Origin: Sediminibacillus halophilus
GTDB lineage: Bacteria > Bacillota > Bacilli > Bacillales > Amphibacillaceae
Assembly (NCBI RefSeq): GCF_900103695.1
Contig: NZ_FNHF01000003.1
Coordinates: forward strand, 124,001 to 188,000
DNA: 64,000 bases
Direction: 5' to 3'
In this document: piece by piece, positions 24,647 to 32,764 of the stretch
Numbering within the stretch: position 1 is the stretch's first letter
How the letters are laid out: each line of letters starts with the position of its first letter
Program-made: the position numbers and the translations under genes
Notes under the pieces: generated by a model
The model's input: only the letters and a program-made list of their open reading frames with translations
Told to the model about the DNA's origin: nothing
Databases searched by the model: none

Positions 24647-25471
24647 TTACCGATGATTCATCTCATTCGGATGCGGACCTTTCCTTCTGTCCAGGTTAAG
24701 GCTATTAATGCTTTCCATTTCTTCATTGGTTAGCTCGAAATCAAAAACGTTAAAGTTTTCTTCGATTCTGGAAGGCGTTACGGATTTAGGAATAACGATC
24801 GTGTTGTTTTGCAGATGCCAGCGCAGCACTACTTGAGCTGGTGTTTTGTCATGGGAGGCTGCAATGTTTTTGACGACATCATCTTTTAGGATTTCTCCGC
24901 CTTGTTCTAATGGGCTCCATGCTTCCACAAAGATGTCATGCTTGGCGGCGAACTCTTTGATGTCGTTTTGGGCAAGATGTGGATGGCATTCAACTTGGTT
25001 TAGAACAGGCTTGACGTCGCATTCGTCTAGCAAACGTTGTAGATGTTCAATTTCAAAGTTGCACACGCCAATCGCTTTGACACGGCCGTCGTTATAAAGC
25101 TTTTCCATCGCTTTATATGTGTCCACATAGTCATCATATTCCGGTGTCGGCCAGTGAATTAAGTATAGGTCAACATAGTCCAGGCCAAGTCGTTCCAGAC
25201 TTTCATCAAAGGCACGCAAGGTGTTTTCATAGCCTTGATCGCTATTCCAAACCTTTGTCGTGATAAACAAATCTTCGCGTGGAACGGATGATTCCTTGAT
25301 CGCCTTTCCTACACCTTCTTCATTTTTGTAGATCATCGCGGTATCGATAGAGCGATAACCAACTTCAAGCGCTTTGGATACAGCTTTTGCTGCCTCGTCA
25401 TTTTCTACTTGCCATACTCCGAATCCGAGCTGGGGCATTTTCAATCCGTTGTTTAAAGTAATATAGTTCAT
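24647..25471 (-). CDS. Aldo/keto reductase (YvgN-like)
   Basis: 274 residues of (alpha/beta)8 aldo/keto reductase. The catalytic tetrad is complete: Asp43, Tyr48, Lys73 and His106 (VGYRSIDTAMIY, TTKVW, LIHWP). The NADPH-binding end reads IVIPKSVTPSRIEENFNVFD. Ribosome site AAGGAGAGTG precedes the ATG. Close Bacillus relatives such as YvgN reduce methylglyoxal and other aldehydes. The physiological substrate here is inferred only. Single-gene unit with its own terminator. Confidence 0.92.
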   Translation of the reverse strand: MNYITLNNGLKMPQLGFGVWQVENDEAAKAVSKALEVGYRSIDTAMIYKNEEGVGKAIKESSVPREDLFITTKVWNSDQGYENTLRAFDESLERLGLDYVDLYLIHWPTPEYDDYVDTYKAMEKLYNDGRVKAIGVCNFEIEHLQRLLDECDVKPVLNQVECHPHLAQNDIKEFAAKHDIFVEAWSPLEQGGEILKDDVVKNIAASHDKTPAQVVLRWHLQNNTIVIPKSVTPSRIEENFNVFDFELTNEEMESINSLNLDRRKGPHPNEMNHR

Positions 25472-25726
25472 TGGTTCACTCTCCTTTTTTATTTACCGTA
25501 ATACTTTTATAAAGGGAATGCAATTAATCTAACCGGGGAATTGCTTTTATATTCTTTTCGGTATGTGTTATTGATCCAAGTGTTTTCCTTAGCACTGACA
25601 ATCTTAATGCCCTATAGTGCTAGTGCCCTCTAATCGGCCGATAAGGTGGATGATAACCAGCTACATTTTTCCATAATATGTATATAATTCTCGGAAGTAA
25701 AATGATATAGTTAAAGGAGGTAACAA

Positions 25727-26212
25727 TTGGCCACCCTTTTAGAGAAAGCAGAACAACTCTTCTATGATAGGGATTTGCCAAAAGAACAAACGACCGAAAC
25801 ATATGGTGGAGAAAGTGAACATTGGAAAGTCATGGATTACACCATAAAAGCGAACCCGGCATTGTTCCGAACCTTTGCAGGAAGAATATATATGAAAGGC
25901 CAGGAATTGTATCAGGCGAATTATTTCAAATCTAGCGTCCACGTTGTGGTGGATAGAAGGGACGACATCCCGCTTCACGAACAAACATTCTCTACTGAAG
26001 GAGAAGATGTGGATCCCGGCGACTTGGAAATCTCCGAGCAATCGACCGGGGAGTTCTCGGCAGAATGGGAATCCTATCAAAATAAACGAGGGGAACCGCT
26101 TGCCATCGCGGATATTTCGGAGGTATACATCATCGTGGAGTGGAGAGGCGTAAAGGAAGAGGACATACATGAAGAGAGAATTTCATTGCAACCTGTAGAG
26201 GAGCAAACATAA
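25727..26212 (+). CDS. Unrecognised acidic soluble protein
   Basis: 161 residues from the TTG at 25727, behind AAAGGAGGTAAC. No signal peptide or membrane helix. The body alternates strand-like segments (HVVVDRRDDIPLHEQTFST; AIADISEVYIIVEWRGVKEE) with acidic linkers. I do not recognise the family. GC content is closer to the average of the conserved regions than to the AT-rich island. The next gene encodes a YcxB-like protein 88 bp downstream. Confidence 0.7.
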   Translation: MATLLEKAEQLFYDRDLPKEQTTETYGGESEHWKVMDYTIKANPALFRTFAGRIYMKGQELYQANYFKSSVHVVVDRRDDIPLHEQTFSTEGEDVDPGDLEISEQSTGEFSAEWESYQNKRGEPLAIADISEVYIIVEWRGVKEEDIHEERISLQPVEEQT

Positions 26213-26300
26213 TCGCTGTCCTTCTGAAGAAGGTTTTTTCTAGTAAACTAGAACGCTATCAAGAGCTGGTCATTGGATAGATGGATAAGGAGAATGTCGG

Positions 26301-26838
26301 ATGGTCTTAATATACAGTATCACGCTTGATGATATGATCGCGTCGCAAAAAGAATCCTTGGCAAACTCGAAAATGCATACCAAAAGGAAAAAGAGCGGTA
26401 CGACGATTTTTCCTCTATTTGTTTTTCTTTTCCCGTTATTAATGTTAGGTAGATTTCCTCTTATGAGCGAGGCACTGCTCGCATTTGCTATTGCCTTTAG
26501 TGTATCTTTAAGTTTTTCATCATTTTATGATTTGTTCACAATGTTTAATGTCAAAAGGCTATATAGAAAGGTGAAGCCTGTTCATTTAGGGGATTATGAA
26601 GTGGTTATCACGGACTCTGGCATTGAAAGAACATACAGATAATTTTCATCATCGTTATTCATGGGATGAATTTGAAAGATTCGGTGAAGATGAACACCAT
26701 TTTTTCCTTTACGTATCAGAAATATTTGCCATTATTTTAAAGAAGGAACCTTCCAATTTGAGTGCTGTGGAGCGAGGGGAGTATCAAGGCTACTTGAGAG
26801 AGAAAATACATAAAATAAATGAAAGAAATATCTCGTAG
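26301..26838 (+). pseudogene. YcxB-like membrane protein split by a frameshift
   Basis: The first part (26301-26642, behind AAGGAG) has two membrane helices (TIFPLFVFLFPLLMLGRFPL; SEALLAFAIAFSVSLSFS) and then the domain start HLGDYEVVITDSGIERT before TAA. A +1 frame overlapping from ~26630 continues HHRYSWDEFERFGEDEHHFF and VSEIFAIILKKEP to 26838. Joined, the two make a standard YcxB-like C-terminal domain. One base added or lost around 26630-26650 explains the break. Confidence 0.75.
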
Positions 26839-26892
26839 CTCGAACTATTGGCTTGATATCCTTTGTCTCCTGTTAAAAGGAGCCCCCTCCGT

Positions 26893-26942
26893 AAAAGAAA
26901 AAGTGCATCCTTGGGAATATCCAGGATTGCACTTTTTCTTTT
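26893..26942. terminator. Strong hairpin terminator
   Basis: AAAAGAAAAAGTGCA (26893-26907) pairs exactly with TGCACTTTTTCTTTT (26928-26942), extended by an inner ATCCT/AGGAT pair. It separates the broken YcxB gene from the ECF sigma operon. Confidence 0.85.
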
Positions 26943-26960
26943 GCTTTTTCGAAATAAACT

Positions 26961-26985
26961 AAACCTTTTTAAAACCTATCCCGTC
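26961..26985 (+). promoter_or_regulatory. ECF-type promoter AAACC-N16-CGTC
   Basis: AAACC (26961-26965) and CGTC (26982-26985) are 16 bases apart, matching the Bacillus ECF sigma consensus (AAC -35, CGTC -10). It lies ~20 bp before the sigma gene's ATG, so the sigma factor probably drives its own operon. Confidence 0.8.
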
Positions 26986-27004
26986 CTATTGATGAGGTGA
27001 AAAA

Positions 27005-27505
27005 ATGGATGATCAGGAATTAGAATTCGAAGAAATAATGGACCGCTATGGTACAGATATTAAGAGGATTGTCTACATGTATGTTAGAGATTATTCATTA
27101 GCCGACGACATTACGCAGGAAACCTTTATCAAGTGTTTTACACATTACCACCAATTTAGAGGGGACTCGCTAAGGAACTGGCTGATCCAAATAGCCGTCA
27201 ATCGCTCCAAAGATTATTTGCGGAGTGCATATAAAAAACGGACCTTATTAGGAGACAGTCTGATCAATTTACTAAAAAGCCCCTCAGTAGAAACAAAGGT
27301 ACTTGAGAAGAGCATCGAGGATGATGTGACAGCATGCCTTATGAACCTTCCTGTTAAATATAGAGAAATCATTACATTGTATTATTATAAAGAGCTGACG
27401 ATTAAGGAAATATCCGACACATTAGAGAAGAATGAAAACACGATAAAGTCCCGGTTGAGAAGGGCTAAAGACTTATTAAAGAAAGAGGTGTCCAAGAATG
27501 GATGA
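27005..27505 (+). CDS. ECF RNA polymerase sigma factor
   Basis: 166 residues, typical ECF length. Region 2 contains YVRDYSLADDITQETFIKCF and FRGDSLRNWLIQIAVNRSKD. Region 4 contains LPVKYREIITLYYYKELTIK and NTIKSRLRRAKDLLK. It starts behind GAGGTGA, and its 3' end overlaps the anti-sigma gene by eight bases. It resembles Bacillus ECF factors of the SigV/SigM/SigX group, but the exact subgroup is not clear. Control: autoregulatory promoter at 26961-26985 and sequestration by the downstream membrane anti-sigma factor. The inducing stress (envelope damage is common) is an inference. Confidence 0.9.
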   Translation: MDDQELEFEEIMDRYGTDIKRIVYMYVRDYSLADDITQETFIKCFTHYHQFRGDSLRNWLIQIAVNRSKDYLRSAYKKRTLLGDSLINLLKSPSVETKVLEKSIEDDVTACLMNLPVKYREIITLYYYKELTIKEISDTLEKNENTIKSRLRRAKDLLKKEVSKNG

Positions 27506-28433
27506 TGAATTCTTTCAGTCATTAAAACAAAGAATGGATAACTCTTCAGAGTTAACAAAAGTCGAATTCACAAAAGAGAGTAAAGAGCGGGTCCTGGAAA
27601 AATTACATCGTACAAATGATGAGAACCTTCAGAAACGAAATCGTTGGAGAGGACCAATAAGTTTTGCTCTTACGGCAATCTTGTTGCTGGGTACTGGTTA
27701 TTTTGGATTGGGCGTCATAAAGAATGGTAATCAATTCAACTCTTCTTCCGAAAATAATCCATCAATTAGTGAGAAGAACGATTCTTCCAACGAGTCCAAC
27801 AAGGAAGAAAGGAACCAGTTAACCAAAAAAGCTATCAAGAAGCTTATGATGCATGCAGAGGAAAATTTCACGACAGCAAAAGGCGAATTCACCTATCACC
27901 GGAGCAGTGTAGATTTGAATGAGGAAGTTCAGTTTAAGCTTAGTTTGGAGGACCCATTTGGGGGTTATGCCACTTCTCGAAGCAATCATGAAGGGAATGA
28001 AAGCAGTTACTACTTTAATGAGGATTATATTTGGGAGGTAGATGAGTCAGACAAAACTTATTTTAAGGCGGATAATCAGGATGTGGAACCTCTTTTAAAG
28101 CCTGTTACACAATCGATATTCCCTAGAAAAATGGCCATAGACTATCTTGCAAGCATGGATTTGTGGTCGATTGAGGAGCAGAATGCAGAGCTAAATGGCA
28201 GGGAGGTCTTTATCATCGCAGGTGAGCTTAGTGATTATGGAAAGGAGTTAAATGCAGCAGATTCTTTTCGTTTTTGGGTGGATAAGGAGACCGGAATATT
28301 AATCCAATATGAAATATATGGTATGGACGGAGATATCATTGATTCGCTTTATACGAAAACTTTGGAAGTAGATAAGGATTTAGAGGAGTTCGATTATGAG
28401 CCAGATTTAAAGGGTTACAGGTCTTTGGATTAG
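27498..28433 (+). CDS. Membrane anti-sigma factor with extracytoplasmic domain
   Basis: 311 residues. A cytosolic N terminus (~1-50, sigma-binding) is followed by a single membrane helix (ISFALTAILLLGTGYFGLGV, ~53-72), a Ser/Asn linker and an extracellular domain (~110-311) resembling the lipoprotein-carrier/RseB-like fold: KKAIKKLMMHAEENFTTAKG, ...RKMAIDYLASMDLWSI..., DSFRFWVDKETGILIQYEIY. The overlap with the sigma gene signals translational coupling and a 1:1 ratio. It would release sigma when the outer domain senses a signal or is proteolysed. No zinc-binding ASD motif is visible. Confidence 0.8.
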   Translation: MDDEFFQSLKQRMDNSSELTKVEFTKESKERVLEKLHRTNDENLQKRNRWRGPISFALTAILLLGTGYFGLGVIKNGNQFNSSSENNPSISEKNDSSNESNKEERNQLTKKAIKKLMMHAEENFTTAKGEFTYHRSSVDLNEEVQFKLSLEDPFGGYATSRSNHEGNESSYYFNEDYIWEVDESDKTYFKADNQDVEPLLKPVTQSIFPRKMAIDYLASMDLWSIEEQNAELNGREVFIIAGELSDYGKELNAADSFRFWVDKETGILIQYEIYGMDGDIIDSLYTKTLEVDKDLEEFDYEPDLKGYRSLD

Positions 28434-28459
28434 TTAACGCGTTTAAGATTTTAGGAGGT

Positions 28460-28740
28460 ATGGGCATCAAGGAAAAGAAGAAACATGGAAAAGTTATGTA
28501 TTTTTAACACTTAGCGTTTTAGTTTTCCTCTCCATGGTTCTCTCAGAAACAATTGCAACCGTAACGGCTGATAAAATTGGTTCCATATTAGTTTGGTTCA
28601 TAATATCAGGCACAGTTGTCTCGGTTATTTTAACCATATTCATTTTTAAAGATGATAGGGATAAGAAAACTATACCAGTGACCGCCCTTGTTTTAACACT
28701 CTTAAATATCATTATAATATTGTTTTCCTTTCGGGACTAA
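28460..28740 (+). pseudogene. Small three-helix membrane protein with a one-base frameshift
   Basis: An ATG at 28460 abutting AGGAGGT starts MGIKEKKKHGKVMYF, then hits TAA at 28506. One base away, in a T5 run, the neighbouring frame continues LTLSVLVFLSMVLSETIATV through two more helices to TAA at 28738-28740. The corrected protein would be ~93 residues. A shorter version from the internal ATG at 28534 (68 codons) has no ribosome site. It sits behind the sigma/anti-sigma pair and may belong to that transcript. Confidence 0.55.
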
Positions 28741-28824
28741 TCGAGTAGTGTCTTTCCTTTTTTTAATTATCATTCAATTAAATCCCCCATTTAATTAGAA
28801 TACATGTAGAATTAATCGGATTTG

Positions 28825-28856
28825 CATAGTATGATTAATATAATTAATATACTATG
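28825..28856. promoter_or_regulatory. Inverted repeat CATAGTAT-N16-ATACTATG, candidate autoregulatory operator
   Basis: Eight-base arms (28825-28832 and 28849-28856) match exactly around an AT-rich centre, just ahead of the GntR-type regulator's start. The inner AGTAT/ATACT half-sites recur in the dyad at 30158-30188 before the transporter operon, consistent with one regulator binding both. Confidence 0.5.
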
Positions 28857-28877
28857 TTGTTGGGTTTGGAGTGGATG

Positions 28878-29939
28878 ATGATGAAGGCGGAACCATTGTA
28901 TAAGCAAATTCAAGAAAAGATCAAGAGTAAAATACAATCGGGAGAACTTCGGCCTGGTGACCGAGTTCCTTCTGAAAAGGAATTAGCACAGCAGTATCAT
29001 GTTAGTCAAATTACAAGTAAGAATGCACTAATAGGATTAGCTGATGAAGGTATAGTTGAGCGGATAAAAGGAAAAGGAACATTCATTAAAAAAAATAATA
29101 AATATTCAGCCGCTGCTCCTTTAGCTGAACTTTCATACAAAGGGATAATTGGCCTTATTATACCAACCATGAAAACGCAAGTGGATCAACAGCTTTTGAA
29201 TTATATAGAAAAATATGTACGTGCAAATGGGTATGAACTGATTATTAGAATTACGCGAGAGTCCCAAATAGAGGAAACCAATGCAGTCAATATGTTCCGT
29301 CAATTGAATGTCAAAGGGTTGATTATTTTTCCAACGGAAAAGGCAACGTATAATGAAGCAATTCTAAAGCTTACACTAGATCAGTTTCCGCTCGTGTTGA
29401 TTGATAGATATTTAGAGAACATCAATACGTATAGTGTCAGCTCAGAAAATCTAAATGGTACGTATCAAGCAATTAGTTATTTATTGGATAATGGCCATGA
29501 AAGTATAGGTTTAATAAGTCGACCAAACACTAACACTGCAACGAATGAAAGGATAAGTGGGTTTGAAAAGGCATTTTTAAGCAAGGATTTGAATATCAAT
29601 AAGAATTTATGGTGCCTTCTGGACTTCGATATAGTTTCGAAACAGGCGATTGAGACAATAGGAAGCTTTATAAAAGATAGACCAGATGTAACAGCAGTGT
29701 TTTCCATGAATGCAGAACTGGCCAAGTACACGTACACTGCTGTAAGAGAGATCGGGAAGCAAGTTCCTCAAGACATAGAAATCGTCTCGTTCGACCCTAC
29801 TAGGAATAACGCAATATCTTATATTCAGCAAAATGTAAAAGAAATTAGTAAAACAGCTGTTCGTTTACTGGTAAAGCAGTTAAATGATGAATATGAACCG
29901 GAAAGGTTATTTATCCCGGTTGAATTTGTTAAAGCTTGA
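28878..29939 (+). CDS. GntR-family regulator with LacI/periplasmic-type effector domain (AraR-like)
   Basis: About 353 residues. Three consecutive ATGs at 28875-28883 follow TTGGAG. The one at 28878 has the best spacing. The N-terminal GntR winged helix reads PLYKQIQEKIKSKIQSGELR, PGDRVPSEKELAQQYHVSQI and GIVERIKGKGTFI. The C-terminal ~270 residues are a sugar-binding LacI-type domain (GIIGLIIPTM, VKGLIIFPTE, FPLVLIDRY, NTNTATNERISGFEKAF, QNVKEISKTAVRLLVKQL). This is the AraR architecture, where arabinose releases repression. It precedes the sugar importer and arabinosidase genes, so arabinose or an arabino-oligosaccharide is the likely effector. Confidence 0.88.
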   Translation: MMKAEPLYKQIQEKIKSKIQSGELRPGDRVPSEKELAQQYHVSQITSKNALIGLADEGIVERIKGKGTFIKKNNKYSAAAPLAELSYKGIIGLIIPTMKTQVDQQLLNYIEKYVRANGYELIIRITRESQIEETNAVNMFRQLNVKGLIIFPTEKATYNEAILKLTLDQFPLVLIDRYLENINTYSVSSENLNGTYQAISYLLDNGHESIGLISRPNTNTATNERISGFEKAFLSKDLNINKNLWCLLDFDIVSKQAIETIGSFIKDRPDVTAVFSMNAELAKYTYTAVREIGKQVPQDIEIVSFDPTRNNAISYIQQNVKEISKTAVRLLVKQLNDEYEPERLFIPVEFVKA

Positions 29940-29968
29940 GCAGCCACTTTTTTCTTCAAAAAAGCTGC
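29940..29968 (+). terminator. Bulged hairpin after the regulator gene
   Basis: GCAGC-CAC-TTTTTT pairs with AAAAAA-GCTGC (three-base bulge), beginning at the stop codon, with a weak CATTTGTT tail. Confidence 0.5.
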
Positions 29969-30157
29969 CATTTGTTAAATTCCATCAGGTTTATTCTGTT
30001 ACTTCGCCAAGTAATGTGCTCTTGTTGCATATTACAAGGGGGAGTTTTTATTTTATTTATCGAGATTCGTATGGGTTGATCATGTAGATAGAGAAGCTGC
30101 TTATGCCCTCTGTGTGATTTGATTCAGGTAATAAAAATATTATGTTCCGATAAAAAA
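29969..30157. other. Intergenic sequence before the sugar operon control region
   Basis: No gene is supported. Translations here are short and lack ribosome sites. Confidence 0.4.
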
Positions 30158-30188
30158 ACATATTAAGTATATTTTATACTAAATATGT
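30158..30188. promoter_or_regulatory. 31 bp dyad, candidate operator of the sugar operon
   Basis: 13-base arms (30158-30170 and 30176-30188) pair with one mismatch around ATTTT. The core AGTAT-N5-ATACT shares half-sites with the dyad at 28825-28856. It lies ~290 bp before the binding-protein gene in what should be the promoter region. Confidence 0.5.
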
Positions 30189-30222
30189 TATATAAGCGAC
30201 ACACTTAATATTGTATCATCTT

Positions 30223-30236
30223 AGTAAGCGGTTACA
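30223..30236. promoter_or_regulatory. cre site (CcpA catabolite repression)
   Basis: AGTAAGCGGTTACA matches the cre consensus TGNAARCGNWWWCA except the first base. Located between the operator-like dyad and the operon's first gene, as expected for a sugar-utilisation operon repressed by CcpA in the presence of preferred carbon. Confidence 0.7.
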
Positions 30237-30477
30237 AAAAGTTTGAGAGGTTGCAATCATTCGTTGCAAGTAGGTCGGTTCTTTCATTAATAAAGCCAAA
30301 GGGGCGTGATGCAACTCTATTGTCGGGTTTCATTCTTCTGCTAAGCAGTATTAAAAAACTGCCGTAGTACAGAAAAATGTATTGTTCTTTGTGAAGTTGG
30401 CTTTATAAATTTCTGAATTGTTAAAAAGTGAAAAGGTTTGATTTTGTTTTTTCATGATTGAGGAGGAGGAGTAAGTT

Positions 30478-31812
30478 ATGAAAAAGTGTATCATTTTCTC
30501 TATAGTCTTGTCACTAACCGTCCTTATATTGGCTGCATGCTCGGGTTCAGGTGGTTCGGATGGCAAAGCTAGTGGTGCTGACAATGGCGAAACGAATGGT
30601 GAATCAGATGTAAAGATACCTGAGGGTGCAACAGAAGTTGTTATGTGGAACCTTTTTGGTGGTGGAGATGCAGATTACATGCAAGAAATTATAGATGAAT
30701 TCAATGAGAGTCAATCCGATGTCTATATCAATAATGTTATGCAGGATTATGATGAGTACTATACAAAGCTTTTGACTAGTGTCGCAGCGGGCAAGGGGCC
30801 GGATTTAGCCATATCCCATACAAGTGTGTTGCCGGAACTAATTAGTCAAGGCCTTGTGCAGGAATTGGATTCACTGGGATCAGAAGTCGGAGTGAATTGG
30901 GATGAATTTAATTCCAATATTTTAGAAGCGACTACTTATGAAGAGAAGCACTATGCAGTACCAATTGATACACACGCTCAAATATTTTATTTGAATAATA
31001 AGCTTGTGGGGGACGCGGGGCTCCTTGATGAAGATGGTAATCCAAAAATAGAGGAAACACCAGAAGGGTTTGTAAATTTCTTAACAACACTCAAAGACAA
31101 ATTGCCTGAGGATAAATATCCATTGGCATTCTCCACTGCAGGGGTGGATAGTTACCGTCTATGGTGGTCTTATTATACTCAGCTTGGCGGGGAGCATATT
31201 TTGTCAGAGGAGGATATAGATAATCCTGAATATATCCTGGATGTCGATAAAGCGATTGAAGCAGCTAATTATTTGAGAGGTTTTTATTATGACAGTGAAG
31301 TTATTCCATTAAATCTTGAGGATTTTTATACGGAATTTCAATCTGAAAACGCTGCTGCTACTTCAACGGGGGTATGGGCCACAGGAACATGGGAAACGAC
31401 GGAGGATTTAGACTTCTCAGCAATGCCTGTACCGAATGTATTTGATCAAAAGGGTACCTGGGGAGATTCACATACCTTTGTCATCCCTTATTATCAAAAT
31501 GCTGATCCAGAAGTACAAAAAGCGGCAATTCAATTTATGGATTTTGCAACGGATAAAGGGGCGATTTGGGCTAAAGCAGGTCATATCCCTGCGAAAACAA
31601 AGGTTATAGAATCTGAGGAGTATGAAGAGCTTCCATACCGTAGTGAGTACGCTCAGGTAGCGAATTATGTTAATTTTGCAGACCATACCATTTATGGGAG
31701 AGGTGTGCAAGACATCATGGTACGAAATCTGGATCTAGTTTGGACAGGTGAAGTTACAGCTGAACAGGCATTTAAAACAATCGAGAAAGAAATCAAGGGC
31801 TTAATAGACTAA
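30478..31812 (+). CDS. Sugar ABC importer substrate-binding lipoprotein (family 1)
   Basis: 444 residues. Lipoprotein signal MKKCIIFSIVLSLTVLILAA with lipobox LAAC, a Gly/Ser/Asn linker, then a MalE/MsmE-type fold: EVVMWNLFGGGDADYMQEII, SDVYINNVMQDYDEYYTKLL, AAGKGPDLAISHTSVLPELI, YAVPIDTHAQIFYLNNKLV, TFVIPYYQNADPEVQKAAIQ. Ribosome site GGAGGAGGAG. First gene of the transport/glycosidase operon. It would bind an oligosaccharide, by context an arabino- or arabinoxylo-oligosaccharide. No ATPase gene is in the cluster, so a shared MsmK/MsmX-type ATPase encoded elsewhere is needed. Confidence 0.9.
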   Translation: MKKCIIFSIVLSLTVLILAACSGSGGSDGKASGADNGETNGESDVKIPEGATEVVMWNLFGGGDADYMQEIIDEFNESQSDVYINNVMQDYDEYYTKLLTSVAAGKGPDLAISHTSVLPELISQGLVQELDSLGSEVGVNWDEFNSNILEATTYEEKHYAVPIDTHAQIFYLNNKLVGDAGLLDEDGNPKIEETPEGFVNFLTTLKDKLPEDKYPLAFSTAGVDSYRLWWSYYTQLGGEHILSEEDIDNPEYILDVDKAIEAANYLRGFYYDSEVIPLNLEDFYTEFQSENAAATSTGVWATGTWETTEDLDFSAMPVPNVFDQKGTWGDSHTFVIPYYQNADPEVQKAAIQFMDFATDKGAIWAKAGHIPAKTKVIESEEYEELPYRSEYAQVANYVNFADHTIYGRGVQDIMVRNLDLVWTGEVTAEQAFKTIEKEIKGLID

Positions 31813-31835
31813 TAAGGGAACAACTCTTTTAATCT

Positions 31836-31864
31836 AAAAGCTCCTAACCAGCTTAGGGGCTTTT
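31836..31864 (+). terminator. Intercistronic hairpin after the binding-protein gene
   Basis: AAAAGC-T-CCTAA pairs with TTAGG-G-GCTTTT, giving a ~12 bp stem and a four-base run of T. Its place between binding-protein and permease genes fits partial termination or mRNA protection, which raises binding-protein levels over permease. Confidence 0.6.
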
Positions 31865-31888
31865 AAGTTTGAGGGAAAGGGGTTACGC

Positions 31889-32764
31889 ATGAATAAAAAA
31901 TCGTGGATACAAGACTTGAAGGCAATTCCTTATCTTTTACCCTTTTTTGTGGCCTATCTAATATTTACTATCCTTCCTATATTTAAAGGATTGGAAATGA
32001 GTTTATTTGATTGGACTCTTGTTAGAAAAATGGAGTTTGTTGGATTGGAAAATTATAAAGAGATGTTAGGAGATCCTCACTTCTGGCGTACACTTTGGAA
32101 CACGACATTATTTGTTATCTTGACGACTCCGACCATGGTGGCGCTCGCATTAGGATTAGCTTTATTAGCTAATATCAAAACGAAGCTTCAAACCTTTTTT
32201 CGCAGCTCGTTTTTCTTACCGAGTATTTTATCCGTAGCAGTTATCTCCTTTTTAGCGATTTTTATGCTTCAACCATACAGTGGTTTTGTTAATACTATTC
32301 TGCACAGTATCGGTATTGAAGCGGAACCTTTTTGGATGGCCGATAAAGTGCTTGCTTGGGTAAGTATTGTAGTCGTTACTTTATGGTGGACGGTTGGTTT
32401 TAATATGGTATTATTCCTTGCCGGATTACAAGATATCCCTGATTCCTTGTATGAAGCAAGTGAGATTGATGGAGCAAGTCGCTGGGATCAATTCCGTCAT
32501 ATAACATTACCGCAGCTTGTTCCAATCGGGAGAGTTATTTTGTTATTACAAATACTGGCCTCTTATAAAGTGTTTGCACAAATCTTGTTGATAACAGGTG
32601 GCGGCCCTGGTGGTGCAACCAGACCTCTCATTCAATATATTTATGAAGTAGGATTTAGACAAAACAACCTGGGCTATGCTGCTACCATGTCTTATGCGTT
32701 GTTCTTTATTTTACTAATACTCTCTATTATCCAACTTCGGAACCAAAGATTGGAGGAGCGATAA
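31889..32764 (+). CDS. Sugar ABC importer permease 1 (MalF/UgpA type)
   Basis: 291 residues with six membrane helices. Starts AIPYLLPFFVAYLIFTILPI. The EAA loop for ATPase contact reads YEASEIDGASRWDQFRHITL PQL, with the conserved ...EAA--DGA----F--I-LP order. GGGPGGATRPLIQYIYE follows in the usual place. Its TAA is immediately followed by the ATG of the second permease gene. Forms the heterodimeric membrane channel with the product of 32765-33649. Confidence 0.9.
   Translation: MNKKSWIQDLKAIPYLLPFFVAYLIFTILPIFKGLEMSLFDWTLVRKMEFVGLENYKEMLGDPHFWRTLWNTTLFVILTTPTMVALALGLALLANIKTKLQTFFRSSFFLPSILSVAVISFLAIFMLQPYSGFVNTILHSIGIEAEPFWMADKVLAWVSIVVVTLWWTVGFNMVLFLAGLQDIPDSLYEASEIDGASRWDQFRHITLPQLVPIGRVILLLQILASYKVFAQILLITGGGPGGATRPLIQYIYEVGFRQNNLGYAATMSYALFFILLILSIIQLRNQRLEER

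Noticed and set aside
25739-26170. 143-codon minus-strand open frame opposite the 161-residue gene
   Set aside because: The plus-strand frame has AAAGGAGGTAAC and a balanced composition. The antisense frame is rich in Phe/Cys/His and has no ribosome site.
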